Source: Burkholderiales bacterium (GTDB taxonomy: Bacteria; Pseudomonadota; Gammaproteobacteria; Burkholderiales; Burkholderiaceae_C). Taken from it: a DNA stretch of 64,000 nt. Shown here piece by piece: positions 49,349 to 58,559 of the stretch. Position 1 is the first letter of the stretch. The number at the start of each line of letters is the position of its first letter. The position numbers and the translations under genes were made by a program. The stretch spans positions 1 to 64,000 of the forward strand of contig JACRAZ010000063.1 in the NCBI GenBank assembly GCA_016213205.1. Reading direction: 5' to 3'. A model generated the notes under the pieces. It was given only the letters and a program-made list of their open reading frames with translations, was not told the DNA's origin and ran no database searches.

Positions 49349-51367
49349 ATGATCCAGCTGAAGAACCTGACGCTGCGCCGCGGCGTCAAGGTGGTGTTGC
49401 AAGGCGCCAGCGTCACGCTCAACCCCGGGGAGAAGGTCGGCCTGGTCGGCCGCAACGGCGCGGGCAAGTCCTCGCTGTTCTCGCTGCTCGCCGGCAGGTT
49501 GCATGCCGATGCCGGTGATGCCGAGATGCCGCCGCGCTGGCAGCAGCCCGGCGGCATCGGCGAGGTGGCGCAATCGATGCCCGAAACCGGGCAGCCCGCC
49601 ACCGAGTTCGTGCTCGAAGGCGACGTGCCGCTCACCGAGGCCCGCGCCGCCCTGGCCGCGGCCGAGGCCTCGGGCGACGGCCACGCCATCGCCGACGCCC
49701 ACATGCACCTGGAGCAGGCGGGCGCGTTCGACGCGCGCTCGCGTGCCCAGGCGCTGCTGCTGGGCCTGGGCTTTCGCAGCGAGCAGCTCGACGCGCCGGT
49801 GAACAGCTTCTCCGGCGGCTGGCGCATGCGGCTGCAACTGGCCCGCGCGCTGATGTGCCCGGCTGAGCTGATGCTGCTGGACGAGCCCACCAACCACCTG
49901 GACCTGGACGCGCTGGTCTGGCTCGAAGGCTGGCTCAAGCGCTATCCGGGCCTGCTCATCATCATCAGCCACGACCGCGAGTTCCTCGATGCGGTCACCA
50001 ACGTCACACTGCACCTGGAAGACGCGTCCTTGACGCGTTATGGCGGCAACTACACCGCCTTCGAGGAGATGCGCGCCGAGCGCATGAGCCAGCAGCAGGC
50101 CGCCTTCGCGCGCCAGCAGGACAAGATCGCGCACCTGCAACGCTTCATCGACCGCTTCAAGGCCAAGGCCAGCAAGGCCAAGCAGGCGCAAAGCCGCGTG
50201 AAGGCACTGGCGCGGATGGAAAAGCTCGCGCCGGTGCTCACCGCGAGCGATTTCGATTTCGAGTTCCGCGCGCCGCAGAGCCTGCCCAACCCGATGCTGA
50301 CGATGCGCGACCTGGTGTGCGGCTACGGCGAGACGGCCATCGTGCGCAACGTGAACCGCACCGTGCTGGCGGGCCAGCGAATCGGCATCCTGGGGGCCAA
50401 CGGCCAGGGCAAGTCGACACTGGTGAAGACCATCGCGCATGCGCTCGCGCCGCTGGCCGGCACGCTCACCGAGGGCAAGGGCCTGGCCATCGGCTACTTC
50501 GCCCAACAGGAACTCGATCTGCTCAGCGAGGACGACACGCCGATGCAGCGCATGGTGCGCCTGGCCCGCGAGGTGTCGCCGCAGGCCCGCGACCAGGAAC
50601 TGCGCGACTTCCTCGGCCAGTTCCGCTTCGTTGGCGACATGGTGCACCAGAAGGTGGGCACGCTGTCCGGCGGCGAACGCGCACGCCTGGTGATGGCCAC
50701 GCTGGTGTGGCAGCGGCCGAACCTGCTGCTGCTGGACGAGCCCACCAACCACCTGGACCTGAACACCCGCGAGGCGTTGTCGATCGCGCTCAACGAGTTC
50801 GAAGGCACGGTGATGCTGGTCAGCCACGACCGCGCGCTGCTGCGCGAGGTGTGCGACGAGTTCTGGCTCGTCACCGCCGGCGGCGTGCAGCCCTTCGACG
50901 GCGACCTGGACGACTACCAGCGCTGGTTGCTGGAGGTGTCGCGCGCCGTGGCGCGCGGCGCGCCGCTGCCGCCACTGCCCGGGCCGGAGCTGGCAGGCGC
51001 CGGGCCTGGCGCGGCACCGGCCCTGGCCGGCAAGCCCGCCGGCGCGCCTGCCAAGGCGTCGCCATCGGCCGAGGGCGGCGGCAGCAAGCGCGACGACCGC
51101 AAGCAAGCGGCGCAGAACCGCGCAGCGCTGGCCAGCCGCACCCGGCCGCTGCGGCTGGAAGTGCAGCAGATCGACACCCGGCTGGAGAAGCTGGGCGCCG
51201 AACGCGCCGAACTCGAGGCCGCGCTCGCCACCGGCACCCTGTCCGGGCCCGACATTGCCGAGTCGGGCCGTCGGCTGAACCACATCGCGGCCGAGGTGGC
51301 GATGCTGGAGGAGCGCTGGCTCGAGCTGCAAGGCGAGATCGAGTCGATCTCGTCCGAAGGCGCCTGA
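49349..51367 (+). CDS. ABC-F family ATPase (YheS-like ribosome factor)
   Basis: A 672-residue protein with two ABC domains and no membrane part. Domain 1 has [26 protein letters not shown] and [13 protein letters not shown]; a charged linker (residues about 225-300, [18 protein letters not shown]) follows; domain 2 has [20 protein letters not shown] and [11 protein letters not shown]. The tail is a Lys/Arg-rich linker with a coiled coil ([21 protein letters not shown]). ABC-F proteins bind the ribosomal E site and affect translation; YheS is the closest subgroup. It starts 24 bases after the alcohol dehydrogenase gene. Confidence 0.92.
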   Translation: MIQLKNLTLRRGVKVVLQGASVTLNPGEKVGLVGRNGAGKSSLFSLLAGRLHADAGDAEMPPRWQQPGGIGEVAQSMPETGQPATEFVLEGDVPLTEARAALAAAEASGDGHAIADAHMHLEQAGAFDARSRAQALLLGLGFRSEQLDAPVNSFSGGWRMRLQLARALMCPAELMLLDEPTNHLDLDALVWLEGWLKRYPGLLIIISHDREFLDAVTNVTLHLEDASLTRYGGNYTAFEEMRAERMSQQQAAFARQQDKIAHLQRFIDRFKAKASKAKQAQSRVKALARMEKLAPVLTASDFDFEFRAPQSLPNPMLTMRDLVCGYGETAIVRNVNRTVLAGQRIGILGANGQGKSTLVKTIAHALAPLAGTLTEGKGLAIGYFAQQELDLLSEDDTPMQRMVRLAREVSPQARDQELRDFLGQFRFVGDMVHQKVGTLSGGERARLVMATLVWQRPNLLLLDEPTNHLDLNTREALSIALNEFEGTVMLVSHDRALLREVCDEFWLVTAGGVQPFDGDLDDYQRWLLEVSRAVARGAPLPPLPGPELAGAGPGAAPALAGKPAGAPAKASPSAEGGGSKRDDRKQAAQNRAALASRTRPLRLEVQQIDTRLEKLGAERAELEAALATGTLSGPDIAESGRRLNHIAAEVAMLEERWLELQGEIESISSEGA

Positions 51368-51485
51368 AGGCCGCGGCGCACCACGCGCCCGCTGGCAGCC
51401 CTCTGCCCCCCCGCTGGCGGCCCACTGGCTCACCCGCCGCCCTGTTTCGGCGCCCTCGCACCGGTCCCGAGGTGAATGCCCTTTT

Positions 51486-51507
51486 AAATTGTGTGCAATT
51501 CAATTGC
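51486..51507. promoter_or_regulatory. Probable OhrR operator
   Basis: Bases 51495-51507 are the dyad GCAATTCAATTGC, and 51486-51500 give a second, overlapping pair AAATTG-TGTG-CAATT. These AATTG half sites match the known OhrR boxes. They sit 12 bases before the ohrR start, where a repressor would block transcription. Confidence 0.75.
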
Positions 51508-51518
51508 GCGCTACATTC

Positions 51519-51998
51519 ATGCCCATGCCGCGCCGTACCTCCCCGCCCACCGCCGACCAGTGGCTCGCGCTGGACCACCAGCTGTGCTTTGCGCTGTACT
51601 CGGCTTCGCTGGCCATGACCAAGGCCTACAAGCCGCTGCTCGCGCCGCTGGGCCTGACCTACCCGCAGTACCTGGTGATGCTGGTGCTCTGGGAAGCTGA
51701 TGGCATCACCGTCTCCCAGGTCGGCGAGCGCCTCACGCTCGATTCGGGCACGCTCACGCCGCTGCTCAAGCGCCTGGAAGCGCTGGGGCTGCTGCAGCGC
51801 CTGCGCGATGCGGCGGACGAACGCCGCGTGCTGCTGCAGCTCACCCCCGCCGGTCGCGCCCTCAAGCAGCGCGCCGTGGCCGTGCCCCAGGCCATGGCTT
51901 GCGCCGCAGCCTGCGACCTGCAGGACCTGGGCGGGCTGGTGCAGCGGCTGGCGGCACTGCGGCGCCAACTGGAATCCTCCCCCCCGCGGGCGGCCTGA
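51519..51998 (+). CDS. ohrR: MarR-family organic hydroperoxide repressor OhrR
   Basis: A 159-residue winged-helix regulator. The redox-sensing Cys23 is in [13 protein letters not shown], as in OhrR, and [25 protein letters not shown] is the recognition segment. Oxidation of that Cys by organic peroxides releases DNA. The ATG at 51519 is preferred over an upstream GTG at 51489, which lies in the operator; another ATG is two codons later. ohr follows 48 bases downstream. Confidence 0.93.
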   Translation: MPMPRRTSPPTADQWLALDHQLCFALYSASLAMTKAYKPLLAPLGLTYPQYLVMLVLWEADGITVSQVGERLTLDSGTLTPLLKRLEALGLLQRLRDAADERRVLLQLTPAGRALKQRAVAVPQAMACAAACDLQDLGGLVQRLAALRRQLESSPPRAA

Positions 51999-52046
51999 TC
52001 CGCCCCGCACCATTCCCCACCCCCCACCCACAAGGCTCAGACCATC

Positions 52047-52472
52047 ATGGCACTCGACAAGGTTCTCTACACCGCCACCGCCACCGCCACCGGGGGCCGC
52101 ACCGGCGTCGCCTCCTCCTCCGACGGCGCGCTGAAGGTGTCGCTGTCCACGCCCAAGCAGTTGGGCGGCGCCGGCGGCGACGGCACCAACCCCGAGCAGT
52201 TGTTCGCGGCCGGCTACTCGGCCTGCTTCATCGGTGCCATGAAGGCCGTTGGCGCGGCGCAGAAGATCAAGCTGCCCGACGACGTGTCCATCACCTCCGA
52301 TGTCGGCATCGGTCCGATCCCCGGCGGCTTCGGCATCCAGGTGGCCATGCGCATCAGCCTGCCCGGCTTCGAGCGCGAGGCCGCTGAGGCGCTGGTGGCC
52401 GCCGCGCACAAGGTGTGCCCGTACTCGAACGCCACGCGCGGCAACATCGACGTCACGCTGACGGTGGTGTGA
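52047..52472 (+). CDS. ohr: Organic hydroperoxide resistance protein Ohr
   Basis: A 141-residue OsmC/Ohr protein. The peroxidatic Cys60 is in [10 protein letters not shown] and the resolving Cys124 in [12 protein letters not shown], the Ohr-specific pair; GGRTG (Arg18) and NPEQLF (Glu50) complete the site. It reduces organic hydroperoxides with lipoylated proteins as donors. It forms an operon with ohrR. Confidence 0.96.
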   Translation: MALDKVLYTATATATGGRTGVASSSDGALKVSLSTPKQLGGAGGDGTNPEQLFAAGYSACFIGAMKAVGAAQKIKLPDDVSITSDVGIGPIPGGFGIQVAMRISLPGFEREAAEALVAAAHKVCPYSNATRGNIDVTLTVV

Positions 52473-52494
52473 CCGCCAGGCGTCAGCGCGTCGC

Positions 52495-52522
52495 GGGCCA
52501 GGCCCTCAGCAGGGGCCGGCCC
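52495..52522. terminator. Hairpin between convergent ohr and asparaginase genes
   Basis: Bases 52495-52506 and 52511-52522 form a 12-bp GC-rich stem with two mismatches and a CAGC loop. It lies 22 bases past the ohr stop and 26 before the stop of the convergent asparaginase gene. No T run is present. Confidence 0.4.
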
Positions 52523-52548
52523 ACAGGCAATGACGCGCCCTTTGCACG

Positions 52549-53490
52549 CTAGGCGGCCGCAGGGCTGGCCAGCAGGCCGAGCATCAACTCCACCCGCGCC
52601 TGCCAGGGCGAGAGCGTGGCCGCGGGTGTCAGGCCCATGTCGAACTCGCCCACCAGCGCGCCGCCAGCGCAGCGTGTGCATCGCAGCACTGGCACGCCGG
52701 CCGTTGCCGCACGGCGCAGCGCCGGCTCCAGCGCCTGGTGCAGCGTGCCGTTGCCGGTGCCGGCCACCACCAGGCCGTGCACCCCGCCGGCCACCAGCGC
52801 ATCCACCAGCGTGCCACTCGCGCCGGCGTGGCTGAACACCAGCTCCACGCGTGGCCAGGAGGCCGGCTCGAAGCCGATGCAGGCCAGCCCCAGCGGCTTG
52901 CCCACCGGCCAGGTGCGGTGGCGCCGCAAGCGCCCCTGCTCCACGCGCGCGATCGGGCCTGCATCCCCCGAGCCGAAGGCATCGAGCCGGTAGGTGTGCA
53001 GCTTGCGCACATCGTGCGCGCCATGCACCTGCCCGGCCATCACCACCACCACGCCGCAGGCGCCGGGCTCGCGTGCCACCGTCACCGCATCCAGCAGGTT
53101 CTGCGGGCCATCGGCCTGCAAGGCCGTGGCGGGCCGCATCGCCCCGGTGAGCACCAGCGGCTTGGCCGGTGCCAGCACGCGCTGCAGGAACCAGGCGGTC
53201 TCCTCCATCGTGTCGGTGCCGTGGGTCACCACCACGCCACAGACCTCCGGTCGCGCCAGGTGGTGCGCAGCGCGCTGCGCGAGGCGCTGCCAGGTGGCAT
53301 GGTCCATGTCCTTGCTGTCGAGCTGGGCCAGTTGTTCGGCCTCGATCGCCTGGCCCGCCAGCTGCGGCACGGCAGCCACCAGCTCGGCCACCCCGCGCTG
53401 GGCAGCGGCATAGCCGGTGTGGTCGTCGGCACTGGCCGCAGTGCCTGCGATCGTGCCGCCAGTGCCCAGGATCACGACAGTGCTTGGCAT
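52549..53490 (-). CDS. Type II-like L-asparaginase
   Basis: A 313-residue asparaginase. Active-site blocks GTGGTIAG (Thr13) and [13 protein letters not shown] (Thr89, Asp93, followed by the TGAMRP segment containing no Lys) are visible; the Lys of the second triad is not evident in the usual place. No signal peptide is seen, so it is probably cytoplasmic. It hydrolyses asparagine to aspartate. The ATG at 53490 lies 12 bases from the first LexA box, so it may share that control region with lexA. Confidence 0.9.
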   Translation of the reverse strand: MPSTVVILGTGGTIAGTAASADDHTGYAAAQRGVAELVAAVPQLAGQAIEAEQLAQLDSKDMDHATWQRLAQRAAHHLARPEVCGVVVTHGTDTMEETAWFLQRVLAPAKPLVLTGAMRPATALQADGPQNLLDAVTVAREPGACGVVVVMAGQVHGAHDVRKLHTYRLDAFGSGDAGPIARVEQGRLRRHRTWPVGKPLGLACIGFEPASWPRVELVFSHAGASGTLVDALVAGGVHGLVVAGTGNGTLHQALEPALRRAATAGVPVLRCTRCAGGALVGEFDMGLTPAATLSPWQARVELMLGLLASPAAA

Positions 53491-53501
53491 ATCGGCCTCA
53501 T

Positions 53502-53517
53502 CTGGATAAAAATACAG
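53502..53517. promoter_or_regulatory. LexA (SOS) box 1
   Basis: CTG-GATAAAAATA-CAG is an exact CTG-N10-CAG LexA box with an AT-rich centre. It lies 60 bases before lexA and 12 before the divergent asparaginase start. This is the standard autoregulatory site. Confidence 0.88.
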
Positions 53518-53520
53518 ATA

Positions 53521-53536
53521 CTGGATGCAAACGCAG
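53521..53536. promoter_or_regulatory. LexA (SOS) box 2
   Basis: CTG-GATGCAAACG-CAG is a second CTG-N10-CAG site whose start is 19 bases after that of the first, and 40 bases before lexA. Its centre is less AT-rich, so it is probably weaker. Tandem boxes are common in front of lexA. Confidence 0.8.
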
Positions 53537-53576
53537 GCATTCTGCCCCAGGCTCCAGCACTCGAAGGGGTACGCGC

Positions 53577-54254
53577 ATGGAAGAAGGCCCGAAGCTCACC
53601 GCTCGCCAGCAGCAGATTCTCGATCTGGTGCAAAGCGCCATCGAGCGCACCGGCGCCCCGCCCACCCGCGCCGAAATCGCGGCCGAACTCGGCTTCCGCT
53701 CGGCCAATGCGGCCGAGGAGCACCTGCAGGCCCTGGCCCGCAAGGGCGTGATCGAACTCGTGGGCGGCACCTCGCGTGGCATCCGCCTGCGCTCGGACAC
53801 CCTGCGCGCCCTGAACGAGGCCCGCGGCAAGCAGTTCTCGCTGCCGCTGCCCAGCCTGGCGCAGCTCACGCTGCCGCTGGTGGGCCGGGTGGCGGCAGGC
53901 AGCCCGATCCTCGCGCAGGAACACATCGACCAGACCTACCTGATGGAAGCCAGCATGTTCCCCCGCCGCCCCGACTACCTGCTGAAGGTGCGCGGCATGA
54001 GCATGCGCGATGCCGGCATCCTGGATGGCGACCTGCTCGCGGTGCAGAAGACCCACGAGGCCAAGAACGGCCAGATCGTCGTGGCGCGCCTGGGGGACGA
54101 CGTCACCGTCAAGCGCCTGCGCCGCACCCGCAACACCATCGAGCTGATCCCCGAGAACCCCGACTACGAGACCATCGTCGTGCCGTTCGGTGATGTCGAT
54201 TTCGAGCTGGAGGGTGTGGCCGTCGGCCTGATCCGCAACACCATGCTGATGTGA
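53577..54254 (+). CDS. lexA: SOS repressor LexA
   Basis: A 225-residue LexA. The N-terminal winged helix (residues 1-70) carries [24 protein letters not shown]; the cleavage site Ala107-Gly108 is in RVAAGSP; the Ser142/Lys179 dyad is in GMSMRDAG and VTVKRL. RecA-stimulated self-cleavage would open the SOS regulon, which here includes imuA-imuB. Both boxes upstream support autoregulation. Confidence 0.97.
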   Translation: MEEGPKLTARQQQILDLVQSAIERTGAPPTRAEIAAELGFRSANAAEEHLQALARKGVIELVGGTSRGIRLRSDTLRALNEARGKQFSLPLPSLAQLTLPLVGRVAAGSPILAQEHIDQTYLMEASMFPRRPDYLLKVRGMSMRDAGILDGDLLAVQKTHEAKNGQIVVARLGDDVTVKRLRRTRNTIELIPENPDYETIVVPFGDVDFELEGVAVGLIRNTMLM

Positions 54255-54559
54255 TGAAGGCGCAGCTGAAGTCGCCCAAGGCCGCCAGCGCGGCCGAGTG
54301 CGAGCACCTCGAGCAATTGCCCAACATCGGCCCCGCGATGGCGGCCGACCTGCGCGCGCTGGGCATCGCCCATCCACGCGAGTTGGCGCACCGCGATGCC
54401 TTCGTGCTGTACCAGGCCCTGTGCGCCCACAGCGGCAAGCGGCAAGACCCATGCGTGCTGGACACCTTCATGGCCGCCACCGATTTCATGCGCGGCGCGG
54501 CGCCGGCGCCGTGGTGGTCGTACACCGCCCAGCGCAAGCTGCTGTACGGGCCGGTGTGA
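54254..54559 (+). CDS. Helix-hairpin-helix protein (Cdd1-like)
   Basis: A 101-residue protein. LPNIGPAMAADLRALGI is a helix-hairpin-helix motif, and DPCVLDTFMAATDFM with WWSYTAQRK fits the Cdd1/'pathogenicity locus' family, whose name does not describe its function. Such motifs bind DNA. The ATG shares its A with the lexA stop (TGATG), so it is co-translated and should follow SOS control. GTG at 54251 is an alternative start. Function unknown. Confidence 0.85.
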   Translation: MKAQLKSPKAASAAECEHLEQLPNIGPAMAADLRALGIAHPRELAHRDAFVLYQALCAHSGKRQDPCVLDTFMAATDFMRGAAPAPWWSYTAQRKLLYGPV

Positions 54560-54731
54560 TGCCGCGGCCTTGAGCCGCAGCCCTGAACTGCGGCGCCGCG
54601 CTGCGGCATCGCCGGTGCGCGGCGCCGGGTGCGAAGTGCGGGCCATTCCCCGGGCTGATCCAGCGTTCTCCCCCGGCCGCGCTTCGAACAATTGGCTACA
54701 GCCGTGGCCCCCAGCGGTCGATAACGGTTGT

Positions 54732-55181
54732 ATGAGCACGCTGCACCACCTTCTGCCCACCTGGATGTCCCGCAGGCCGGCGCACCGCGACTCGGGGCTG
54801 CCCAGCAGCCTGATGTCGCGCGTGGAGGTCTGCCCGCCTGCGATGTGGCCTTCTTCGCTGAGCTTCTGGGGCCGCGCGCGCCGCTGGCTCGACCGCGCGC
54901 CCTGGACACCCGCCGCCCAGCGGCCGGTGAACCGGCTCGCCCTGGTGAAGGCGGAGTTCCGCAACAGCCTGGCCGATCTGCGCTCGGCCGACGCCGCGCC
55001 GCTGCGCGAGCGCATCGAACGCGCCCGTTCGCTGCGCGAGCTTTGGCACCTGCGCTCGGTGCTGTACGGCCTGCTGGCCACCGAATTCACCCAGGCCGCG
55101 GCCGAGGAGCGCATGGCGCTGCTCAACCGCCACTTCCCGATGCGCGCGCCGCGCAATGGCCTGACGCCGCTGGATGCCTGA
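54732..55181 (+). CDS. Hypothetical protein, paralogue of the next gene
   Basis: A 149-residue protein I do not recognise. The N-terminal 55 residues are basic and Trp/Pro-rich; the C-terminal 75 are helical and include RELWHLRSVLYGLL and NRHFP. That part resembles the C-terminal half of the protein encoded at 55262-55621 (shared pattern LWxLRxxxY then R...L...FP). Start ATG at 54732 follows a GATAACGG-like AT patch. No signal peptide or catalytic motif. Confidence 0.65.
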   Translation: MSTLHHLLPTWMSRRPAHRDSGLPSSLMSRVEVCPPAMWPSSLSFWGRARRWLDRAPWTPAAQRPVNRLALVKAEFRNSLADLRSADAAPLRERIERARSLRELWHLRSVLYGLLATEFTQAAAEERMALLNRHFPMRAPRNGLTPLDA

Positions 55182-55191
55182 CGTGAAACGA

Positions 55192-55260
55192 CCCCAAGCT
55201 CACTTCGTTCGCTGCGCCCGAGGGGCGCGTCAGTGCCTTCGGGCGGCCGGGCGGCACTGA
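55192..55260 (+). repeat. Structured intergenic repeat, copy A
   Basis: About 70 bases that are roughly 75% identical to the minus-strand copy at 62559-62630. Two hairpins: GCGCCC (55214-55219) with GGGCGC (55223-55228), and TCAGTGCC (55230-55237) with GGCACTGA (55253-55260). It ends one base before the ATG of the next gene. The second stem differs in both arms from copy B with compensatory changes. Confidence 0.75.
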
Positions 55261-55261
55261 C

Positions 55262-55621
55262 ATGCAGACACCCGCCCCGCGCCATTTCCTCAGCGGTCCG
55301 GCCAACGGGCTGGCGTTCCATGCCATCGGCATGCCGCAGGAGCGCGCCGCCCGCGAGGCGGCCCGCCGGGCCTTTGTCGAGATGAAGCAGCGCTTCATCG
55401 ACGCGGTGGCCGAGGTCGAAGGCACGCGTGGCCATTGGCTGCGCCACCAGGTGCGCCAGACCCAGGAGCCCGTCGACCTGTGGCTGCTGCGCGGTGCCGT
55501 GTACGCGGCGCTGGGCGGCCACGACCCGGACACGCTGCGCCTTCGGCTGGACCTGCACCGCGCGCTCGACAGCGTGTTCCCGGACAGCGGCGAGCTCACG
55601 CCCTTCCTGCCGCTGGCCTGA
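55262..55621 (+). CDS. Hypothetical protein, paralogue of the preceding gene
   Basis: A 119-residue protein with no family I recognise. It is mostly helical; the C-terminal half (EPVDLWLLRGAVYAALGG...HRALDSVFPDS) resembles that of the preceding gene product. The ATG at 55262 lies immediately after a structured repeat, so the true start could be a later Met at residue 24. No membrane segment. Confidence 0.65.
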   Translation: MQTPAPRHFLSGPANGLAFHAIGMPQERAAREAARRAFVEMKQRFIDAVAEVEGTRGHWLRHQVRQTQEPVDLWLLRGAVYAALGGHDPDTLRLRLDLHRALDSVFPDSGELTPFLPLA

Positions 55622-55694
55622 AGGCGACGCGCCGGCAGGACGTTCGCGGTCCCGCTCGCCCCACGGCCTCGCAGAGCTCGGCCGCTTCGTCAGG

Positions 55695-55725
55695 CACGAA
55701 ACCGTCCGCAGTGGACGGTTTCGTG
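55695..55725. terminator. Perfect 13-bp hairpin between convergent genes
   Basis: CACGAAACCGTCC (55695-55707) pairs exactly with GGACGGTTTCGTG (55713-55725) around GCAGT. It lies 8 bases from the stop of the minus-strand DUF1993 gene and 74 after the plus-strand stop. It likely ends transcription from both sides. Confidence 0.65.
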
Positions 55726-55732
55726 TCCAGAC

Positions 55733-56242
55733 TCAGCCCACGTTCAGGAAATCCTGCTTGCCCAGTTCCACCCCGTTGTGGCGCAGCAGCGCATACGCGG
55801 TGGTGCAGTGGAAGAAGAAGTTGGGCAGCGCCCAGTGCTTCAGGTAGAACTCGCCCTTGAACTGCAGCGGATCGCGGTTGCGCAGCGGCAAGGTGATGTC
55901 GCGCGACTCGCTGCCGTCCAGCGCATCGGCCGGCACCGACTTCACGTACTCGATGGTCATGCGGATGCGCTGGCGCAGCTCGCCGAGCGTGGCCTCGTTG
56001 TCCTCGAACTTCGGCGGCTCCTGGCCGGCCAGGCGGGCCATGCAACCCTTGGCGTTGTCGCTGGCGATGCGGATCTGCGACACGAAGGGCAGCATGTCCG
56101 GCGCCAGGCGCGCCTGCAGGTACACCGCGGTGTCGAACTTCTTCGCCTGGGCGTGGGCCTCGGCCTTGTCCAGCCACTTGAGCATGGCCTCGAGCTGTCG
56201 CAGGAAGATCGGCGCGCTGGCCGCATGCATCGAGATCGTCAC
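55733..56242 (-). CDS. DUF1993 domain protein
   Basis: A 169-residue protein that matches DUF1993 from its start TISMHAASAPIFLRQLEAML through LAPDMLPFVSQIRIASDNAKGC and LKHWALPNFFFHCTTAYALLRHNGVELGK. The fold is a DinB-like four-helix bundle; no enzyme activity is known. The GTG at 56242 is chosen because a GGAGA site precedes it and it gives the family N-terminus. Confidence 0.9.
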   Translation of the reverse strand: MTISMHAASAPIFLRQLEAMLKWLDKAEAHAQAKKFDTAVYLQARLAPDMLPFVSQIRIASDNAKGCMARLAGQEPPKFEDNEATLGELRQRIRMTIEYVKSVPADALDGSESRDITLPLRNRDPLQFKGEFYLKHWALPNFFFHCTTAYALLRHNGVELGKQDFLNVG

Positions 56243-56328
56243 AAGCTGTCTCCTTGGGGTGCGTGAGTGCCTGGATGCTAGCGTCGGGCCGGGAACCCTG
56301 CCGGGCACGGCAGAATCGCTGGGCCGCC

Positions 56329-57336
56329 ATGAACATCATCATCCTCGACGACTACCAGGACGCCGTGCGCAAGCTGCGCTGCGCGAGCCGGCTCGAACCC
56401 TTCAGCGCGAAGGTCTTCACCAACACCGTCAAGGGCATCGGCCAGTTGTCGGTGCGCCTGCGGGATGCCGACATCCTGGTGTTGATCCGCGAACGCACGC
56501 ACTTCCCGCGTGCGCTGCTCGAGAAGCTGCCCAAGCTGAAGCTCATCTCGCAAACCGGGCGTGTGGGCTCGCACATCGATGTCGACACCTGCACGCGCAT
56601 GGGCATCGCGGTGTCCGAAGGCGTGGGCTCGCCGGTGGCGCCGGCCGAGCTGACCTGGGCACTGATCATGGCCGCGATGCGGCGGCTGCCGCAGTACATC
56701 GGCACGCTCAAGCATGGCGCCTGGCAGCAATCGGGGCTGAAGTCGGCGTCGATGCCACCGAACTTCGGGCTTGGCATGGTGCTCAAGGGCAAGACGCTGG
56801 GCATCTGGGGCTACGGCAAGATCGGCCGGCTGGTGGCCGGCTACGGGCGGGCCTTCGGCATGCAGGTGCAGGTGTGGGGCAGCGAGGCCTCGCGCCTGCA
56901 GGCCGCGGCCGACGGCCTGGAAGCGGCCGAGTCGCGCGAGGCCTTCTTCGGCGCGAGCGACGTGCTCTCGCTGCACCTGCGGCTGACCGAGGCCACCCGA
57001 GGCCTGGTGACGCTGGACGACCTGTCGCGCATGAAACCCACCGCGCTGTTCGTGAACACCTCGCGTGCCGAGCTGGTGGAGGAGAACGCGCTCGTGTCGG
57101 CGCTGAACAAGGGGCGCCCCGGCATGGCGGCGGTGGACGTGTTCGAGACCGAACCCATCCTGCAGGGCCACCCGCTGCTGCGGCTGGAGAACGCGGTGTG
57201 CACGCCGCACATCGGCTACGTGGAACAGGACAGCTACGAGCTCTACTTCGGCGCGGCCTTCGACAACGTCATCAACTTCATCCGCAACGAGCCGACCAAC
57301 CTGGTGAACCCGGACGCGCTGAAGGTGATTCGGTGA
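56329..57336 (+). CDS. D-isomer-specific 2-hydroxyacid dehydrogenase
   Basis: A 335-residue NAD-dependent dehydrogenase. The nucleotide site is GIWGYGKIGRLV; the catalytic Arg lies in VNTSRAELV, Glu in the DVFETEP segment and His in CTPHIGYV. It interconverts a 2-oxo acid and D-2-hydroxy acid. It is the first gene of a run with an MFS transporter and two chrA genes, overlapping the next by 4 bases. Substrate unknown. Confidence 0.92.
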   Translation: MNIIILDDYQDAVRKLRCASRLEPFSAKVFTNTVKGIGQLSVRLRDADILVLIRERTHFPRALLEKLPKLKLISQTGRVGSHIDVDTCTRMGIAVSEGVGSPVAPAELTWALIMAAMRRLPQYIGTLKHGAWQQSGLKSASMPPNFGLGMVLKGKTLGIWGYGKIGRLVAGYGRAFGMQVQVWGSEASRLQAAADGLEAAESREAFFGASDVLSLHLRLTEATRGLVTLDDLSRMKPTALFVNTSRAELVEENALVSALNKGRPGMAAVDVFETEPILQGHPLLRLENAVCTPHIGYVEQDSYELYFGAAFDNVINFIRNEPTNLVNPDALKVIR

Positions 57337-58559
57337 CCAACGCCCCCGGCCCGGCCGGGGCGCCGGCCGGCACCACCGGCGACGGCGAGGCCTACGCTTC
57401 CGCGCGCTGGGCGCTGCTGTTCGGCAACTTCACCATCGGCTGCGGCGTGATGGTCGTGGCGGGCACGCTCAACGACATGGTGCGCTCGCTCTCGGTGAGC
57501 ATCGCCGTGGGGGGGCAGTTGATCGCGGCCGCCGCGGTGGTGATGGCGCTGGGCGCTCCGCTGCTGGCCGCGGTGGTGGCCGGCATCGACAGGCGCCGGC
57601 TGCTCACGCTGTCGCTGGTGTGGTACGCGCTCGGGCATGGCCTCGCGGCGCTGATGCCGAACTACGCGGCACTGCTGCCGGTGCGCGCGCTCTCGGTGCT
57701 GGCCGCGGCGGTGTTCACGCCGCAGGCCGCGGCCGCCATCGGCGTGATGGTGCCGCCCGCGCAGCGCGGCCGGGCCATCACCTTCGTGTTCCTGGGCTGG
57801 TCGGTCTCGTCGGTGCTGGGCATGCCGGTGCATGCCTACATCGGCGAGGCCTTCGGCTGGCGCTACGCCTTCGGCCTGGTGGCGCTGCTGGCCACGCTGT
57901 CGGCCGTGTGGGTGTGGCGCGCCATGCCCGACGGCGTGCGCCCCGCGGCACTCTCGCTTGCGCACTGGCGCCAGGTGTTCACGCACCCGGTGATGATGGC
58001 CACCATCGCCGTCACCGCGCTCAGCGGGGCGGGTCAGTTCACGCTGTTCTCGTTCATCGCGCCGTACTACCGCCAGGTGCTGGGGGCGAGCCCGGGGGAG
58101 ATCAGCGCGATGTTCTTCTGGTACGGCGGCATCGGCGTGCTGGGCAACGTGATGCTGTCGCGCCACATCGACCGCATCGGTGCCGCACGCGCGGTGGCCT
58201 GGCTGCTGGCCTGCATCGCGCTGACGATGCTGGTGTGGCCCCTGGCCACCAGCCTGCCGCTGATGGTGGCGGTCATCACCCCGTGGGCGCTGGGCTGCTT
58301 CGCGTCCAACTCGGCGCAGCAGGCGCGCCTGAGCCTGGCCGCCCCGGCACTGGCGCCGGCGCTGGTGGCATTGAACAGCTCGGCCATCTACCTGGGCCAG
58401 GCACTGGGCGCTTCGGGCGGCGGCGCGATCATGGCCCAGGCCGGCTTCGGCCCGCTGCACTGGGTGGGCCTGGGGTGGCTGCTGGCCGCGATGGCGCTCA
58501 GCCACTGGGCCGCACGCCGGGGCCGGCGGCCCGGCATGGGTTTCCCTGAACATGGCTGA
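57333..58559 (+). CDS. MFS transporter (AraJ/arabinose efflux-like)
   Basis: A 408-residue major facilitator with 12 helices. GIDRRRLLTLSLVW is the loop 2-3 motif; the second half starts about residue 205 with a HPVMMATIAVTAL helix. It most resembles the sugar or drug efflux branch. The GTG start overlaps the dehydrogenase stop (GTGA). It overlaps the next gene by 8 bases. Substrate unknown. Confidence 0.9.
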   Translation: MTNAPGPAGAPAGTTGDGEAYASARWALLFGNFTIGCGVMVVAGTLNDMVRSLSVSIAVGGQLIAAAAVVMALGAPLLAAVVAGIDRRRLLTLSLVWYALGHGLAALMPNYAALLPVRALSVLAAAVFTPQAAAAIGVMVPPAQRGRAITFVFLGWSVSSVLGMPVHAYIGEAFGWRYAFGLVALLATLSAVWVWRAMPDGVRPAALSLAHWRQVFTHPVMMATIAVTALSGAGQFTLFSFIAPYYRQVLGASPGEISAMFFWYGGIGVLGNVMLSRHIDRIGAARAVAWLLACIALTMLVWPLATSLPLMVAVITPWALGCFASNSAQQARLSLAAPALAPALVALNSSAIYLGQALGASGGGAIMAQAGFGPLHWVGLGWLLAAMALSHWAARRGRRPGMGFPEHG

